A stretch of 64,000 nt of DNA. Source: Trifolium pratense. Its lineage: Eukaryota > Streptophyta > Magnoliopsida > Fabales > Fabaceae. Both the position numbers and the translations under genes were made by a program. Under the pieces are notes generated by a model. It saw only the letters and a list, made by a program, of their open reading frames with translations. It did not search any database and was not told the origin of the DNA. The DNA is taken from the NCBI RefSeq assembly GCF_020283565.1, contig NC_060065.1, positions 54,150,703 through 54,214,702 of the forward strand, written 5' to 3'. Below are positions 22,306 to 33,731 of this stretch, in pieces; position 1 is the first letter of the stretch, and each line of letters begins with the position of its first letter.

Positions 22306-22775
22306 ATTGTTGCGTATCGACCATTTAGAACAAAATTACGATGATAAACTGTGATTCTAATTGAACTTTTTGTAGATCTATGAGTATCGACCATCAATTT
22401 GTGAATTATTTTGTTTTGTTAGGCAAAGTTTTAAGTACAAAAATTGTCACAAATAGGATAGAATATGATCAATTAGAAGTATGTGTGAATGAATAGATAA
22501 TAAAATAAAATCATAGGTGAATCTGTAATTGTTGCGTATCGATCATTTAGAACAAAGTTACGATGATAAACGGTGATTTTAAATGAACTTATTCTAGATC
22601 TACCGAGTATCGACCATCAATTTGTGAATTATTTTGTTTTGTTAAGATTATACTAGGAATTCTATTTGGTACAAAGTTTTAAGCACAAAAATTGTCACAA
22701 ATAGGATAGGATATGATCAATTAGAAGTATGTGTGAATAAATAGATCATAAAATAAAATCATAGGTGACTTTGTA
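22306..22775. repeat. Tandem duplication, about 222-248 bp per copy
   Basis: attgttgcgtatcga recurs at 22306 and 22528. The following sequences run in parallel (ttagaacaaa, tacgatgataaac, gtatcgaccatcaatttgtg, attgtcacaaataggata, atcaattagaagtatgtgtg). The second copy has a short insertion. Both copies lie in the inferred leader intron of the acidic repeat-protein gene. Confidence 0.85.
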
Positions 22776-22890
22776 ACATAATGCTACACATTTTGCTCTG
22801 CAATTCTTGTAATTTGCTTGTATGATTAACATTTCATAGATTTATTTACACCTTTAAACTGATTCCTTTTTTTCTAGTCGTGAATCTTCT

Positions 22891-23066
22891 GAAGCACAGA
22901 CACGGACATCGGGCACGACACATATACACTGGCACATCGACACTGATAATTTGAGAAAATGACATAATTCAATGAAATCATAAGTGTCGGTCTTATTTAA
23001 AAAGACATAAGTGTCAGTGTCGTGTTGGTGTCGGACACCGAACACGTCTAATCGTGTCCGTGCTTC
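22891..23066. mobile_element. MITE with gaagcac(a/g)gacacg ends, copy A
   Basis: The left end gaagcacagacacggacat and the right end gtgtccgtgcttc are inverted copies. The inner arms are rich in gtgtcgg/ccgacac. It is 176 bp long with no coding capacity, although a 63-codon minus frame crosses it by chance. A second, interrupted copy lies at 25386-25777. Confidence 0.7.
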
Positions 23067-23220
23067 ATAACGTAGTCCAACTTATCATATACAGTACTTC
23101 ACAGTTAATTTGTTTGTATGATTAACAGTACATTTTTGTAATGTGCTAGCAAATTGTCAATTATCTTCATGTTTCTATGGTTATACCAATGTAACAGTGT
23201 GTCACAAATCCTTATTGAAG

Positions 23221-24768
23221 ATGGTAGCTACTGGAATGAGTTTAACAGGAAGTGTCACTGGTTGCATGATAGAAGAACAAAAACAAACTGTTCAGCTTTG
23301 TAATATGAGAAATCAAGTAACTGCTATTTGCCCTCAAGTATCATCATCAGAGAAAAATAACGATTTTCATCAATGCTGCGGTAACCGGAGAAGTTCTTCT
23401 TTGTTTGTTGAAGAGAATCACAACTGGTTGGCTTTCTGGTTGTATTTAGTGACAAGCTCATACTTTCTATTGAGCAAAAAGGTCAATTTTTTCGGCGGTT
23501 GCAATGTAAAACATGAAGAGAAGGTTCCTTTATCCAACAGAAGCATCATTCCAAATGAACGATCAAACAATGTCAATGATGGACTTTGCTACTATGAGAG
23601 CTTAGGGTCTCCCCACAGTATTTCCTCATCCACCTATTATGATGTTTTATCAGAGTTTTCGTATTTTGACAGAACAAGTTACTGGCATTCTTTGCTAAGT
23701 CTTGAAGAGGAAGACTCTGAATTGCTCTCAAATTCGATGATATCTCAGAACTCGTCAACACCTCTAAGCCACAATTCTGATTCTTTCACCGAGATTTTAG
23801 ACACAGGCACACCTAGTTATTGGGACTCCTTGCTCAAACTTGAAAAGGAAGACGGTGAGTTGAATTTGGACAAAGCAAGTTATTGGGATTCTTTATTGAG
23901 TCTTGAAGAGGAAGATTCTGCATGGCTCTCGGATTCAATGATATCTGAGGACCCTTCTAGTCCTCTAAGCTCCATTGGTGATTCTTTCACCGATATCTCA
24001 GACGTAGGCACGCCAAGTTACTGGGACTCATTGCTGAAACTTGAAGAGGAAGACAATGAATGGATTTCGGACAAAGCAAGTTATCGGCGTTCTTTACTAA
24101 GTCTTGAAGAGGAAGACTCTAAATGGCTCTCGGATTCAATGATATCTGAGGACTCTTCTAGTCCTCTAAGCTACAACGGTGATTCTGAAACCGAGATCTC
24201 AGACATAGGTACGCCAAGTTACTGGGACTCCTTACTCAAACTTGACGAGCAAGACAGCGAGTGGACTCCAGACTCAAAACATGCACTCGAGTGTGTCCAT
24301 GTTGGTTCTCCAATCTCATCTTTTAAGATAAATTGGGGTAATGAGATTCTTCCTTCAGTCTCTACCATTTCTTCATTCACTACACCACACTGCAGCGAGT
24401 CAGAAGATGTTTTTTCAGCAGAGAATCTATTGAAAACTCCTGACATAGAAGAGTTCAATGGCGACGAACCACTTTTTTGGCCATTTGAAGGGGAATTCAA
24501 TTGGGATTCTGATGAAAGTTCATTTTGTAGCTCACCTAGAAAACTACTTGTTTTTGACTCCGGATCAAAAACATCTAGGATAAAGGGCCGCAAACAAAAA
24601 GGCGACGAGGATTTTGATTCAGACATAGACATTCCTTTGGAATATTTTGATTTAGACCAAGAATTTGCAATTGAGACATTGGTAGGGCTCAATGAATTTG
24701 ATGGACATGAGGGACTTGATTCTGAATTTATTGGTGATGATTTTATGCTGGAGGAATCTCTTCAATAA
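23221..24768 (+). CDS. Unrecognised acidic protein with nested 67-aa repeats
   Basis: I do not recognise the family. From the ATG at 23221 the protein has 515 residues. An upstream in-frame ATG at 23143 would add 26 residues but probably lies in a leader intron ending at about 23150. A hydrophobic stretch at about residues 67-85 (NWLAFWLYLVTSSYFLLS) could be one membrane helix. Then six SYW(D/H)SLL(S/K)LEEED-type units start at residues 153, 199, 220, 266, 287 and 333. Their spacing alternates 46, 21, 46, 21, 46, giving a 67-residue higher-order unit present about three times. The C-terminal part is Asp/Glu/Ser rich, has a short basic patch (KGRKQKG), and ends FMLEESLQ. The whole is strongly acidic and probably largely disordered outside the helix. 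An overlapping upstream ORF (23169-23303) may reduce translation. No function is proposed. Confidence 0.75.
   Translation: MVATGMSLTGSVTGCMIEEQKQTVQLCNMRNQVTAICPQVSSSEKNNDFHQCCGNRRSSSLFVEENHNWLAFWLYLVTSSYFLLSKKVNFFGGCNVKHEEKVPLSNRSIIPNERSNNVNDGLCYYESLGSPHSISSSTYYDVLSEFSYFDRTSYWHSLLSLEEEDSELLSNSMISQNSSTPLSHNSDSFTEILDTGTPSYWDSLLKLEKEDGELNLDKASYWDSLLSLEEEDSAWLSDSMISEDPSSPLSSIGDSFTDISDVGTPSYWDSLLKLEEEDNEWISDKASYRRSLLSLEEEDSKWLSDSMISEDSSSPLSYNGDSETEISDIGTPSYWDSLLKLDEQDSEWTPDSKHALECVHVGSPISSFKINWGNEILPSVSTISSFTTPHCSESEDVFSAENLLKTPDIEEFNGDEPLFWPFEGEFNWDSDESSFCSSPRKLLVFDSGSKTSRIKGRKQKGDEDFDSDIDIPLEYFDLDQEFAIETLVGLNEFDGHEGLDSEFIGDDFMLEESLQ
23677..24270 (+). repeat. Intragenic 201-bp higher-order repeats
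   Basis: Three copies of a 201-bp unit start near 23677, 23878 and 24079. Each encodes a 46-residue block followed by a related 21-residue block. The longer block contains SDSMISEDSSSPLS. The last short block has diverged into DSKHALEC. Confidence 0.9.
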
Positions 24769-25385
24769 TTCACAAGCACATGCATAGGTATCTTCCAAAC
24801 TAAATGTAGAGGAAACATGACTATGACTGTAACTTATGAATTATGTCATAACTTAGAACTTAATTAGGCCTTTAACTCACTTCACATGTAATTGAAGAAC
24901 ATGTGTGTTAGGACATGGTGGTATACATAGGGTTTAATAGAGTTTTTGTTTATCATGAGACAAAATTTTGTTTGAATACAGTGACTTTTGTAATAGTGTT
25001 ATCGGTGCGAACATACCGCCGACTTTTTGTCAATTTCTAATTTCTGTTGAAGAATCTGTCTGACCACCTATAGTGGGATCTCTCCTCCTCCTAACCAAGT
25101 TTTTATTATCGATCTACAAGGTTCGAACCTAACACGTTTTTTATGGGATTTGAGTCTAGTTTCACTCGTACTAACGTAATGTTGGTGAATAATGACATCA
25201 TGTATATAAGCAATAATTTTAGAAAAATTAAAATAATTATCAAACTTTATGTTGAAATTATTTTAACATTATCCTGCATATTGTATTGATTGTGTCTAAA
25301 AAATTATTATAGTTCACATGTTGTACCTGCATAAGTAGTTAGCTTACTAGAAAAAGTTCTTGCTAGTGCATGTGTTTTCACCTAT
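24769..25385. other. 3' flank of the acidic repeat-protein gene
   Basis: The near part is probably 3' UTR. At 25113-25125 the string aaggttcgaacct resembles a pol III B box within a repeat-like stretch, but no A box or poly(A) end was found, so no SINE is called. Confidence 0.4.
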
Positions 25386-25777
25386 GAAGCATAGACACAC
25401 AATATACTGGATATACTATAGACAATGGCGGAGCCATAAATATTATAGAGAGTTTGGATAATTTTTACATGTGACATAATATATAAATTGTCCAACAAAA
25501 ATTCTCAATTTTGCCGTAAACTAATCCTTTAAAATCTTAGTTTTGTCCTAAACTAACCACTAAAAACTTATAATAAAAAGCCCTAAAAATACCAAAAATT
25601 TTGGTCAGAGCTCGGGCAACTGCCTAGGCTTGTCGGGCCTTGGCTCCGCCCATGGCTACAAACACTGATACGTCAACACCGATAATAATTTGAGAAAATG
25701 AAATAATTCAATATTTATAACTATCAGACATCGACGCGTATCCGACACCGGGACACACCTAATTTAAGGAGTGTTTC
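25386..25777. mobile_element. MITE copy B of the gaagcac family, interrupted
   Basis: It starts gaagcatagacacac and ends gtgtttca. Between them, aatttgagaaaatgaaataattc and cgtatccgacacc match copy A at 22891-23066. The left arm is separated from the rest by the hAT-like insertion at 25423-25654. This copy has diverged more than copy A. Confidence 0.6.
25423..25654. mobile_element. hAT-like MITE nested in MITE copy B
   Basis: The ends caatggcggagcca and tggctccgcccatg are inverted copies. This end type is frequent among plant non-autonomous elements and I assign it to hAT by recall. The flanks (ctatagac and gctacaaa) are only weakly similar, so the target duplication is degenerate. Confidence 0.55.
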
Positions 25778-27276
25778 ATAGATTTTCATTGTTTCTTCCA
25801 TTTATTTTCTGTATAATCCCTTTTACCTAATACATGACCAGTAGCAGTTAATTAGCCATATTGAATTAATTTGTTCAAACTGTGCACTTTTTCAAAGCAT
25901 TTGGTCAATTAAGTCATTTGGAATTAATCTAAACCAGCTATCACATTTTGTGATCATATATTCTGTTTTGAATTTTCTTGTTCATTTTGTGACAAGACAA
26001 CATATGAATAAAACAAAAATGCGTTTACTTTTCAAAGTTAATTAATTTAATAGGTCTAGTCCTGCAATATTGCTATATTTTTATATAAAAAATGGTCAAT
26101 GACTATGAGTACTTACTGTAATGAATTTTAATTTTATAAGCAGAAAATAGAATAGACAATATCTGACCTGATACATAGGTGAACTAGCTGGTGGTCGGAA
26201 ATTGAATGGAACGTTCCTTCCCCTCCTCATGTCAACTCATTGTCATGTTCTGCAAAGATGAAAACAAAATTTGAGTTGAATTCAATTGTTGAATGAATTT
26301 CAAGGGGATGAACAAAATAGAGAGAACTCAATAACTCTATATTCATCAGAAAATTAAAGTAAATCAATTTTTTGTAATAGCATCAAACAAGGTTTATGTA
26401 TCCAGCAACATTAAATAAGTTACGACAAAAATTATAGATGTTTGGTTCTTTTAACCATTTGGTTCAGAGTTTGACATCTCATCTAAACAGAAAAATATAT
26501 GTTAGAAGATTGCCGGTTCGGCATAAAGACTAAGCAATTCAAACAAGTTTTATAACTAAAATTTTGAGTCAAAAGTTTAACAAAAATAATCATTTTAGCT
26601 ATAAATATAATATAATAGAATACTTATATATTTGCATAGTTCAAATGGGCCTCATAATCTTCTTTGACCAAGATTCAATTTATGGACTCTACATACATTA
26701 TTTAATCTTTTTAATTTATTTTTATAATAAGTCTTGTGTTTTTCTAAAAATGTACTAAAATAAATCTGTGCACAGATTTAATCGGCCTAACTGGAAAAAA
26801 GATCAATTCTTCTACCGGTTTCCTATGAGATATTTTGGTTTTATCATAGAAAGATATTGCTTGATGCTATATAGTATATATTGTCAAATAAATGATGAAA
26901 AATAAGGATGGAATGAGTGGCTTAAGGAGACAAAACTAAAATAACAATTAACACATGTGTTAAACTTTATACCATGTGTGGTTCAAAAAAAAAAAAAACT
27001 TTATACCATGTGACGACCTTTTTTCAAATAATTTAGTCGCTGATAATTAATCCTGTTAAATGAATAAATAGTGAATACCATGTTTAAACTTTGACTCTTG
27101 TATATTATAATTTTCTTATCAATTGAATTATACTCATATAGACTGTTTTATATACTCTAATCTATTTAGGGTAAAAACAAAACATCACTAAAATTAAAAT
27201 TGGATTTTTATCCAATAACAATAAGCATAAGCAAATTATACATATCCTGACTCCTAAAAGAATAGTGTTTGTGTCA
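25778..27276. other. Intergenic
   Basis: A+T-rich sequence without a supported gene. The 64-codon frame at 26564-26758 is low-complexity. Confidence 0.4.
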
Positions 27277-27995
27277 CAATGAATATTTAGGTGTGTGACG
27301 ATGCTCTTTGTGTTTGTGTGATGAGATATCTTATTCATACATATATGATAATAGTGACTTTCTAGACTTAGGCACTCAATAAGACAAATGATTTTATTTT
27401 GCCTAGACAATAAGTGTATCGTTTGTGTGACCTAATCTTCGAATGAGTTTCTAATTAACATGCTCATATCTAACAAGATTGTCAGACAAAATATTCTTTG
27501 ACACATGTCATGATGAATATATAGGCGGGTTAAGGCGCTCTTAGTGCATATAGAAACTCAAAATATGCACAAAATATACAAATACACATAACAAATCTAA
27601 ACATGTAACCTGAATCGAAAGCATTTAAAGTGTCTATTCATGTATCGTTAGTTATGTCTATGATATGATTAGGTAAACCGATTAATTGTCGATGTGGTCA
27701 ATCATATCTCAATATTACTTTATGTATGTATCAAAATATCTTATTTATACATATATCAATAATAGTGAACTTTCAGACTTAAACACCCATATGACAAATG
27801 CTTTCTTTTTGCCTAGACGACAAACATATCACTTATGTAACCTAATGTTCAAATGAGTTTCTGACGTACTCATATCCAACAAAATCGTTAGAGAAAATAT
27901 TCTTTAACACATGTCATGATTAATATTTAAGCGCGCAAAAATGCTCAAAACAAAATATACAAACACAAAAAACCACCCTAAGCATGTAATAAGCT
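27277..27995. repeat. Old tandem array, unit about 410 bp
   Basis: The block at 27312-27610 and the block at 27722-27990 run in parallel with frequent substitutions. Paired strings include gacaaatg..tttgcctaga, cacatgtcatgat and aaaatatacaaa. The bases from 27277 to 27311 match the end of the unit (aatgaatatttagg and gatgctc), indicating a third, partial unit. Non-coding. Confidence 0.7.
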
Positions 27996-29156
27996 AACTA
28001 ATAGCTGATTTTTTCCCCAATGAAATAGATTAATTGAGATAACTTTTTAAGATTTAAAAAACGAACGTTTATAGTGTGGGGTTAGTATACCTAAAAAGAA
28101 TATCCGTACATACAGAGCACTAGCTAATAATGCTCTAATCAAAACGGGGTTGGTTCCAAAAAGAACAAAAGGACCAAAAAGCATTCGATCTAAATAGACC
28201 CCACAATACAACTGTACAAAACTACAAACACACCAAAAAGGATATTTTAGTAATTACATCATTTACTGTTGCATACACCTCTCTGACGCCGAAGAAGCTT
28301 CTTCTCTGTTTCTTCCTCCTTTTACTTTCTTTTCTTTGTTTACAGTTTAGACTTTGAAATTTTTGTTTCAATCTCATTTTTTCATCTCTTCACAAAATCT
28401 ATCTCTCAAATCTCTCTCATATTCTCTTTTCTTCTTCTTCCTTCAGGTATATCTCTTCGCTTTTCCAATTCCTCAATTATTTATTTTCAATTTTTTATTA
28501 TTATTTTTTGTGATCATGTATAATTACGCTTTCTCTCGTATCAATTTTGCTTCCGATTTTATATATTGTTTGATTCTCGCTTAATCATGCAATTCATGAT
28601 CTCAGATTCTGTTTATTTTTTTTTTATGAAAATTAATTACTGTTTGTGATTAAGATGTTTTTAATATTATGTGTATGATTTTGTTTCTTGTTGTTAAAAT
28701 ACACTGCAATTTGATTTTTGTGATTATTGTCTAATATTTTTATTTAACTTAATTCTAAGTGATATGATCAATTAATAGTTCTACTTAATAATGTTTGTTA
28801 GAATGTGAAATTGCTCGGTCAAATTGTTTAATTGAAAGTTTATGAAAATTTATAATACTTCATTAGACACCTTATTTGAATGTATATAAAGTGTTACTAA
28901 AAATATAAGTAAATGACACTATTAGGAAATTAGGAAACATATATACAAATTATTTGAATATGTGATCATGAAGATAATATTACACGAGTTAATGGTTTGA
29001 CCGGTTAATATCACATTCTATTGAAAGTAATTAAGTGGTGTAAGTGTAAAAGATTGATAGGTGGTGTTTGTGTTGTATTCCTAATTCTAATATATGATTG
29101 TATTTGTAGCTTATATTATCAGTTCTTTGGGCGATTGATTTTTTGTACCTATCGCG
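27996..29156 (+). promoter_or_regulatory. Promoter, leader exon and leader intron of the methyltransferase gene
   Basis: A CT-rich leader (about 28270-28446) ends ccttcag followed by the donor gtatatc at 28447. A long A+T-rich intron follows, with a likely acceptor attatcag at 29122 just before the ATG at 29157. The open frames in this stretch are low-complexity. Positions are inferred from splice consensus only. Confidence 0.5.
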
Positions 29157-32100
29157 ATGCGTGCACCGGCAATACTTGCACAATGCTTGCCTGGCCTAGT
29201 AACTCATGATCGTGGAAGTCTCAGTATATCCTCCATTCCTGAGAAAGATATTCATTTTGTGTCACCAGCAGTGGAGATTATTCCTTCGAAGGTACAGCTC
29301 CCATTTTTTTATTTCATCCAACCAATCACCCCCGAACCAACCGACAACAGGGGAAAAAAATTTCCTCGAAATTAAGCCATTTAGATGAAATTTCTTGCCT
29401 ACTTTTGAGGTGAATGTAGATTAAAGTATAACAGATTTAAATATGTCATGCTCTGCAGGCATTTCACTCGGACAAGGACACTGGGGAAAATATTGACCAT
29501 TTTAAGGTAAATCTAAGCATTGTTCATTCCACAGTAATTGTTTTCTGAAGGGTAGCATGATCAAATGGCTTGGAAGAATATAATCTCGAAAGCTATTTCT
29601 TTTTTCCATATTACAAATTTTCCTGAACAAGTTGATAGGAGCTCCTCTTTTTTGCCCCTTTCCTAATTTAAATTCTTTATGGGAAATTAGTGTTATTGTT
29701 GAATCAATGAAAGTGGAACGATTTTAGGCTGGTTTCCATTCTTTCATTTGGTTGGTATTAGTGGAAAGACAATTATCAAAAATTATTAATTAACTGCGTG
29801 TACAGAAGTTTAATAATCCATTGTTTATCTTTTGGTTTTTTTAATAATATGTTATAATAAGATAAAATAATTTTCTTGGTTGGGATGCCGTGTCGTGCAG
29901 TTGGCAAACGTGCCCAATAAGATCCTTTAGTTAACATTTATGTGGTATCGCATGCACTTTTGAATGACGAATTTGCAATATCGCTTAATGAGAACTCTTT
30001 TATGCCCTCATTTTCTTGAAAAATTTATCACAATAAATTTTGTCTTCAATGATATTGACGTAATTTTAGAGCTTATGTTTGTGTATCAGTTAGTTAGATA
30101 GTTGGGCTGAAACTGATGCTATCTTAAACCTTCTCCAGGGAATAGTGAGTGTTGCTGATATCATAGGGTTCAGTGGTTCAGAGACATCCTCAAGACCAGA
30201 CGGTATGTACATGTTATTTCGGTCTGCTGGTGTTGGATGTGTGATTATTTTTCTGTGAACCAGTATTTTTTTCCTAGTGCATTACTATGTAAAAATAACA
30301 CAGTCAACCAATTATTATAATAGAGAATCGCTGAATGTAGGGATGTTCATTTTAACCGGATAAGTGAGATATCGATAACCATATACATATCCGGTTGCCA
30401 AAAAACCGGATAATTTTATTTAAGTTAGTAACCGGTCCATATCTTGGTTTTGTTGGATAACCATATCCAATTCCAAGCTGTTGGATACCCATAACAAAAA
30501 ATATAGTCATATTTGCTAAACCCACTCTCTCTCCAGTATATTTGCAAAGAACATCATATTCAGATCTATAGGTGCAACTTTCTTTATATTTTTCCATTAT
30601 TTCATTTTCTTTTTCCTTTCAGTTTTCACATCTGGTGCTGTACTTTTCATGTTGGTTAATTTCATGTCAAAAGAGTATTTAAGAGATCACACTTTTAACG
30701 ACCTAGATTAGTTTCGATTTTTTTAATTCCACAATCATGAATCTCTATATACGTGAACCTTCGTTGAATCAATTTTCTAATTCCACGATCACGAAGCAAG
30801 TTGTTGATAGCAATTTTACAATTGATTCATTCATCAATTTCATGCCTTCTATTATTAATTTATTTACAGCTATTACTACAAATTAATTTCCATGTCGTTT
30901 GCTTAACCGACTCTCACTGAAGCTATCAAAGATAAGATCATGCAACAACTTATTTAATTTCAAAATGAGAATTTTCAAAATAAATTTATTGTAATTATGA
31001 CGGTGATTATAGACCTCTTGATTTGTGCTTGTGGAGATGGTTCTGTTTTCTCAAACCGGTTTTTGGAAATGGTTGTAAAATCCCATCCATTTTATTGGTT
31101 ATTATATGGATATGGTCTGGATACTAAAATATCCAAACCATGAACACCCCTAGTGGTATGCTATGCTATGAATATGATACTTAAGGGCAAAAAAATTTTG
31201 GCATGAAAGGAAAAGGAAAGTCCCTAAGGTTTAATGCTGTATAGGTTCAAAATATTTAACAATTATGCTTTGATATATAATATACATGTAATGTAATTTA
31301 TTTCCTCATCAATTACAAAGGAGGGGTAGTATCAGATTGATCTATCTGTTACTTTGCAGGCTATCTAAAATCCTGGGCCAGTTCCATTGATCTTGTCAAT
31401 GTTCTTAAGAATGAGATTCGTGATGGGCAACTGACCTTCAGAGGAAAAAGAGTTCTTGAGGTAACTTGTTGAAATAGATTATTGCTTGGTATTATGCCTT
31501 AATTTGGCGGTGTCTTTAATTCTTGTGCTTCACTGTTTCTCTCAATTTTTTTAAAATGCTTTCAATGTTCGCTATATCATTGTCATGAGATTTCTCTCTT
31601 TTCTTCTCCCTTGCTCCATATTTTTCAGTCATTTCAGTGGTAATTATTATTCATAATTTAATAACTCTTTGCCTCACGGTTCTTGCAGCTCAATTGCAAC
31701 TATGGACTTCCTGGAATCTTTGCTTGCTTGAAGGTATATTAGTTGCACTTGTGGTTTCAGTGCTTACTTTCTCTTTTTCTGGGTCATTTGTCACTAGCTT
31801 GTTTATATTTCATAGCTGTAAAGAACTTCAACATTTATCTAGTTTGTGTAGGTGTTGGTTTAATGTAGCTCGAATACTTGAACATACAAATTACACAATC
31901 AGCATGTTTGGCTTAAATTATTCTCAATGTAACAATGTCAAAATTGGGCTTTGCCGTGCACTTTGCTTGCACCTTTGTTCCATACCTTCCATCCAACACA
32001 TGTTACCTTCCATCCAACACATGTTTGTGTTGCCAAATGTATATAACAAACAGACCAATATCTTCCTGGTTCCACCAACCTTAAGATTTAGGATTCTTTT

Positions 32101-33112
32101 TCGGTAATATTGCAAACTGATAAACAAGTTTCGTGGCAAGAAGAGAAAATTTAATCATATTTTGGGAGAATAACAAACATTAGTTATACTTTTTTCCCAT
32201 GCGTTCAAAGAAGCATTCATTCATTGGAATAATATGCTTTGCCCTCTAAATGATTCTTTATTTCACAGGGAGCTTCCGTGGTGCATTTTCAAGATCAAAA
32301 TGCAGAAACTGTAAGATGCACAACTGTACCGAATGTCCTTGCTAATCTCAAGCAAGCTCGAGATAGGCAGAGTCGACAACCAGAGTCTCCCCTTCCCCTT
32401 ACTCCTTCAAGACAGACTTTAGCACCAACAGTTAAATTTTATGCTGGGGACTGGGAAGAATTACCTGGTGTGTTGTCTACTGTGAAAAATGATGGATATG
32501 AAGTGACGCCTGGAATGAGTTTGAGCTTCTCCGAGGAAGATTTTATGGATGGATGTAGTAGCCAAGATGGTAGCATCATTGGGCGCGAATCTAGTTCGAG
32601 AAGGTCTCAAAAACTCTCTGGGAGTCGAGCATGGGAAAGAGCTAATGAAGCAGATCAGGGGGATCGCGGCTATGATATTATTTTAATGACAGAGATTCCA
32701 TACTCAGTTACCTCTTTGAAGAAGTTGTATGCTCTCATCAAGAAGGTTTGTTTCTTTGTACTTGATTGTCTCTGCGCAATGAGAATCTTATATGCGCCTA
32801 ATTATTTTGATCTTATTTGCCATTGTCCCGATTGCATAAGTTTTGCCTAGTCGATGTTAATTGAATTGTTAAATTGAGTTTTAAATTAAATTAAAAGAAC
32901 ATTCTATTCCCTCTTATCTGGTTTCCCTTTCATAACAGTGTATAAGGCCTCCATACGGTGTGGTATATCTAGCTCCAACTAAGAAGCACTATGTTGGCTT
33001 TAGTAATGGAGTACGACAGCTGAGAAATCTGGTAGACGAGGAGGGCGTTTTTGGAGTTCATTTGGTTAAGGATTTGGCTGACAGAGATATCTGGAAGTTC
33101 TTTCACAAGTGA
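29157..33112 (+). CDS. METTL18/HPM1-like SAM-dependent methyltransferase
   Basis: The 347-residue product resembles the Arabidopsis AT2G43320 family and, more distantly, METTL18/Hpm1 histidine methyltransferases, which modify ribosomal protein uL3. The plant substrate is not established to my knowledge. Seven coding exons: 29157-29291, 29459-29506, 30139-30202, 31360-31460, 31689-31733, 32269-32745, 32939-33112, all GT..AG and in phase. The N-terminal motif DGYLKSWASSIDLVNVL precedes the Rossmann fold. Motif I is VLELNCNYGLPGI (residues 114-126), where the first glycine expected after the acidic residue is N118. The acidic loop HFQDQNAET follows, then a long Ser-rich insertion (about 155-240) and the catalytic-face motif ILMTEIPYSV. 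The protein ends WKFFHK. Intron 3 holds an 815-bp hAT-like element. Confidence 0.9.
30338..31152. mobile_element. hAT-like element in methyltransferase intron 3
   Basis: The ends tagggatgttcat and atgaacacccct are inverted copies, and the inner arms share ggatatgg/ccatatcc and aaccgg motifs. The 8-bp flanks gctgaatg and gtggtatg match at five positions, consistent with an old duplication. About 815 bp, with no transposase frame. Confidence 0.6.
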
Positions 33113-33731
33113 ACAAGAATTCAAAGATCAGATGGACTACCATAGAAAACATTAAGTGAAAAAACATCTAGACAAAATTCATACTTCTATACTCTGAATC
33201 TCTAGCATTCTTTTGTTTTTTACATTTAAAATCTCTCCATATCTTTTTTGGTACAAATTTTCTCCATTTTTCGTATAGCTTAGTAGTAAGGAAGCTCTGA
33301 ATTTGTAGAATTAGTTGACATGAGTATTCTGTGCAAAACTGTCTCATTCGATTTTTTTGTACACTTATATTGTTGGAAAGAAACTCACATATTGGTTGAA
33401 AAAAAATAATAAAAAGCTATATTGAAATAAATACTAGCATGTTCTTTTTTTATTTTAGTGTTTTTTTTTTTTTTGAAGAAACGTGTATTTTCTTAGTTAA
33501 TTGCATCATTTTCTGTGCAAAGCTGTTATTTTGAGAACAGTTGAGAATTTCGACATTTTTCATTGAAATTTCAAAGTCGAGCTCATCTATATCAGATGAC
33601 AGATGAGAATAATGATTGTTGCAGATGAGAAAAATAAGAATCACAATAATGAGATTAAGTTAAGAACAGTTGTTGCAATACAATAATTATAGCTGCAGAT
33701 GAGGAAAAATAGACACAATAAGAGTAGGCCA
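33113..33731 (+). other. 3' UTR and flank of the methyltransferase gene
   Basis: Non-coding sequence after the TGA at 33110-33112. It includes a T-run at 33463-33474 and ends at the left target duplication of the retroelement at 33732. Confidence 0.5.

Noticed and set aside
24219..24692. 157-codon minus-strand frame in the acidic repeat gene
   Set aside because: It is antisense to a repeat-structured coding region. Ser-rich antisense frames are expected there.
31637..32107. 156-codon frame in the methyltransferase gene
   Set aside because: It runs from an intron across the short exon 31689-31733 in the wrong frame. No independent support.
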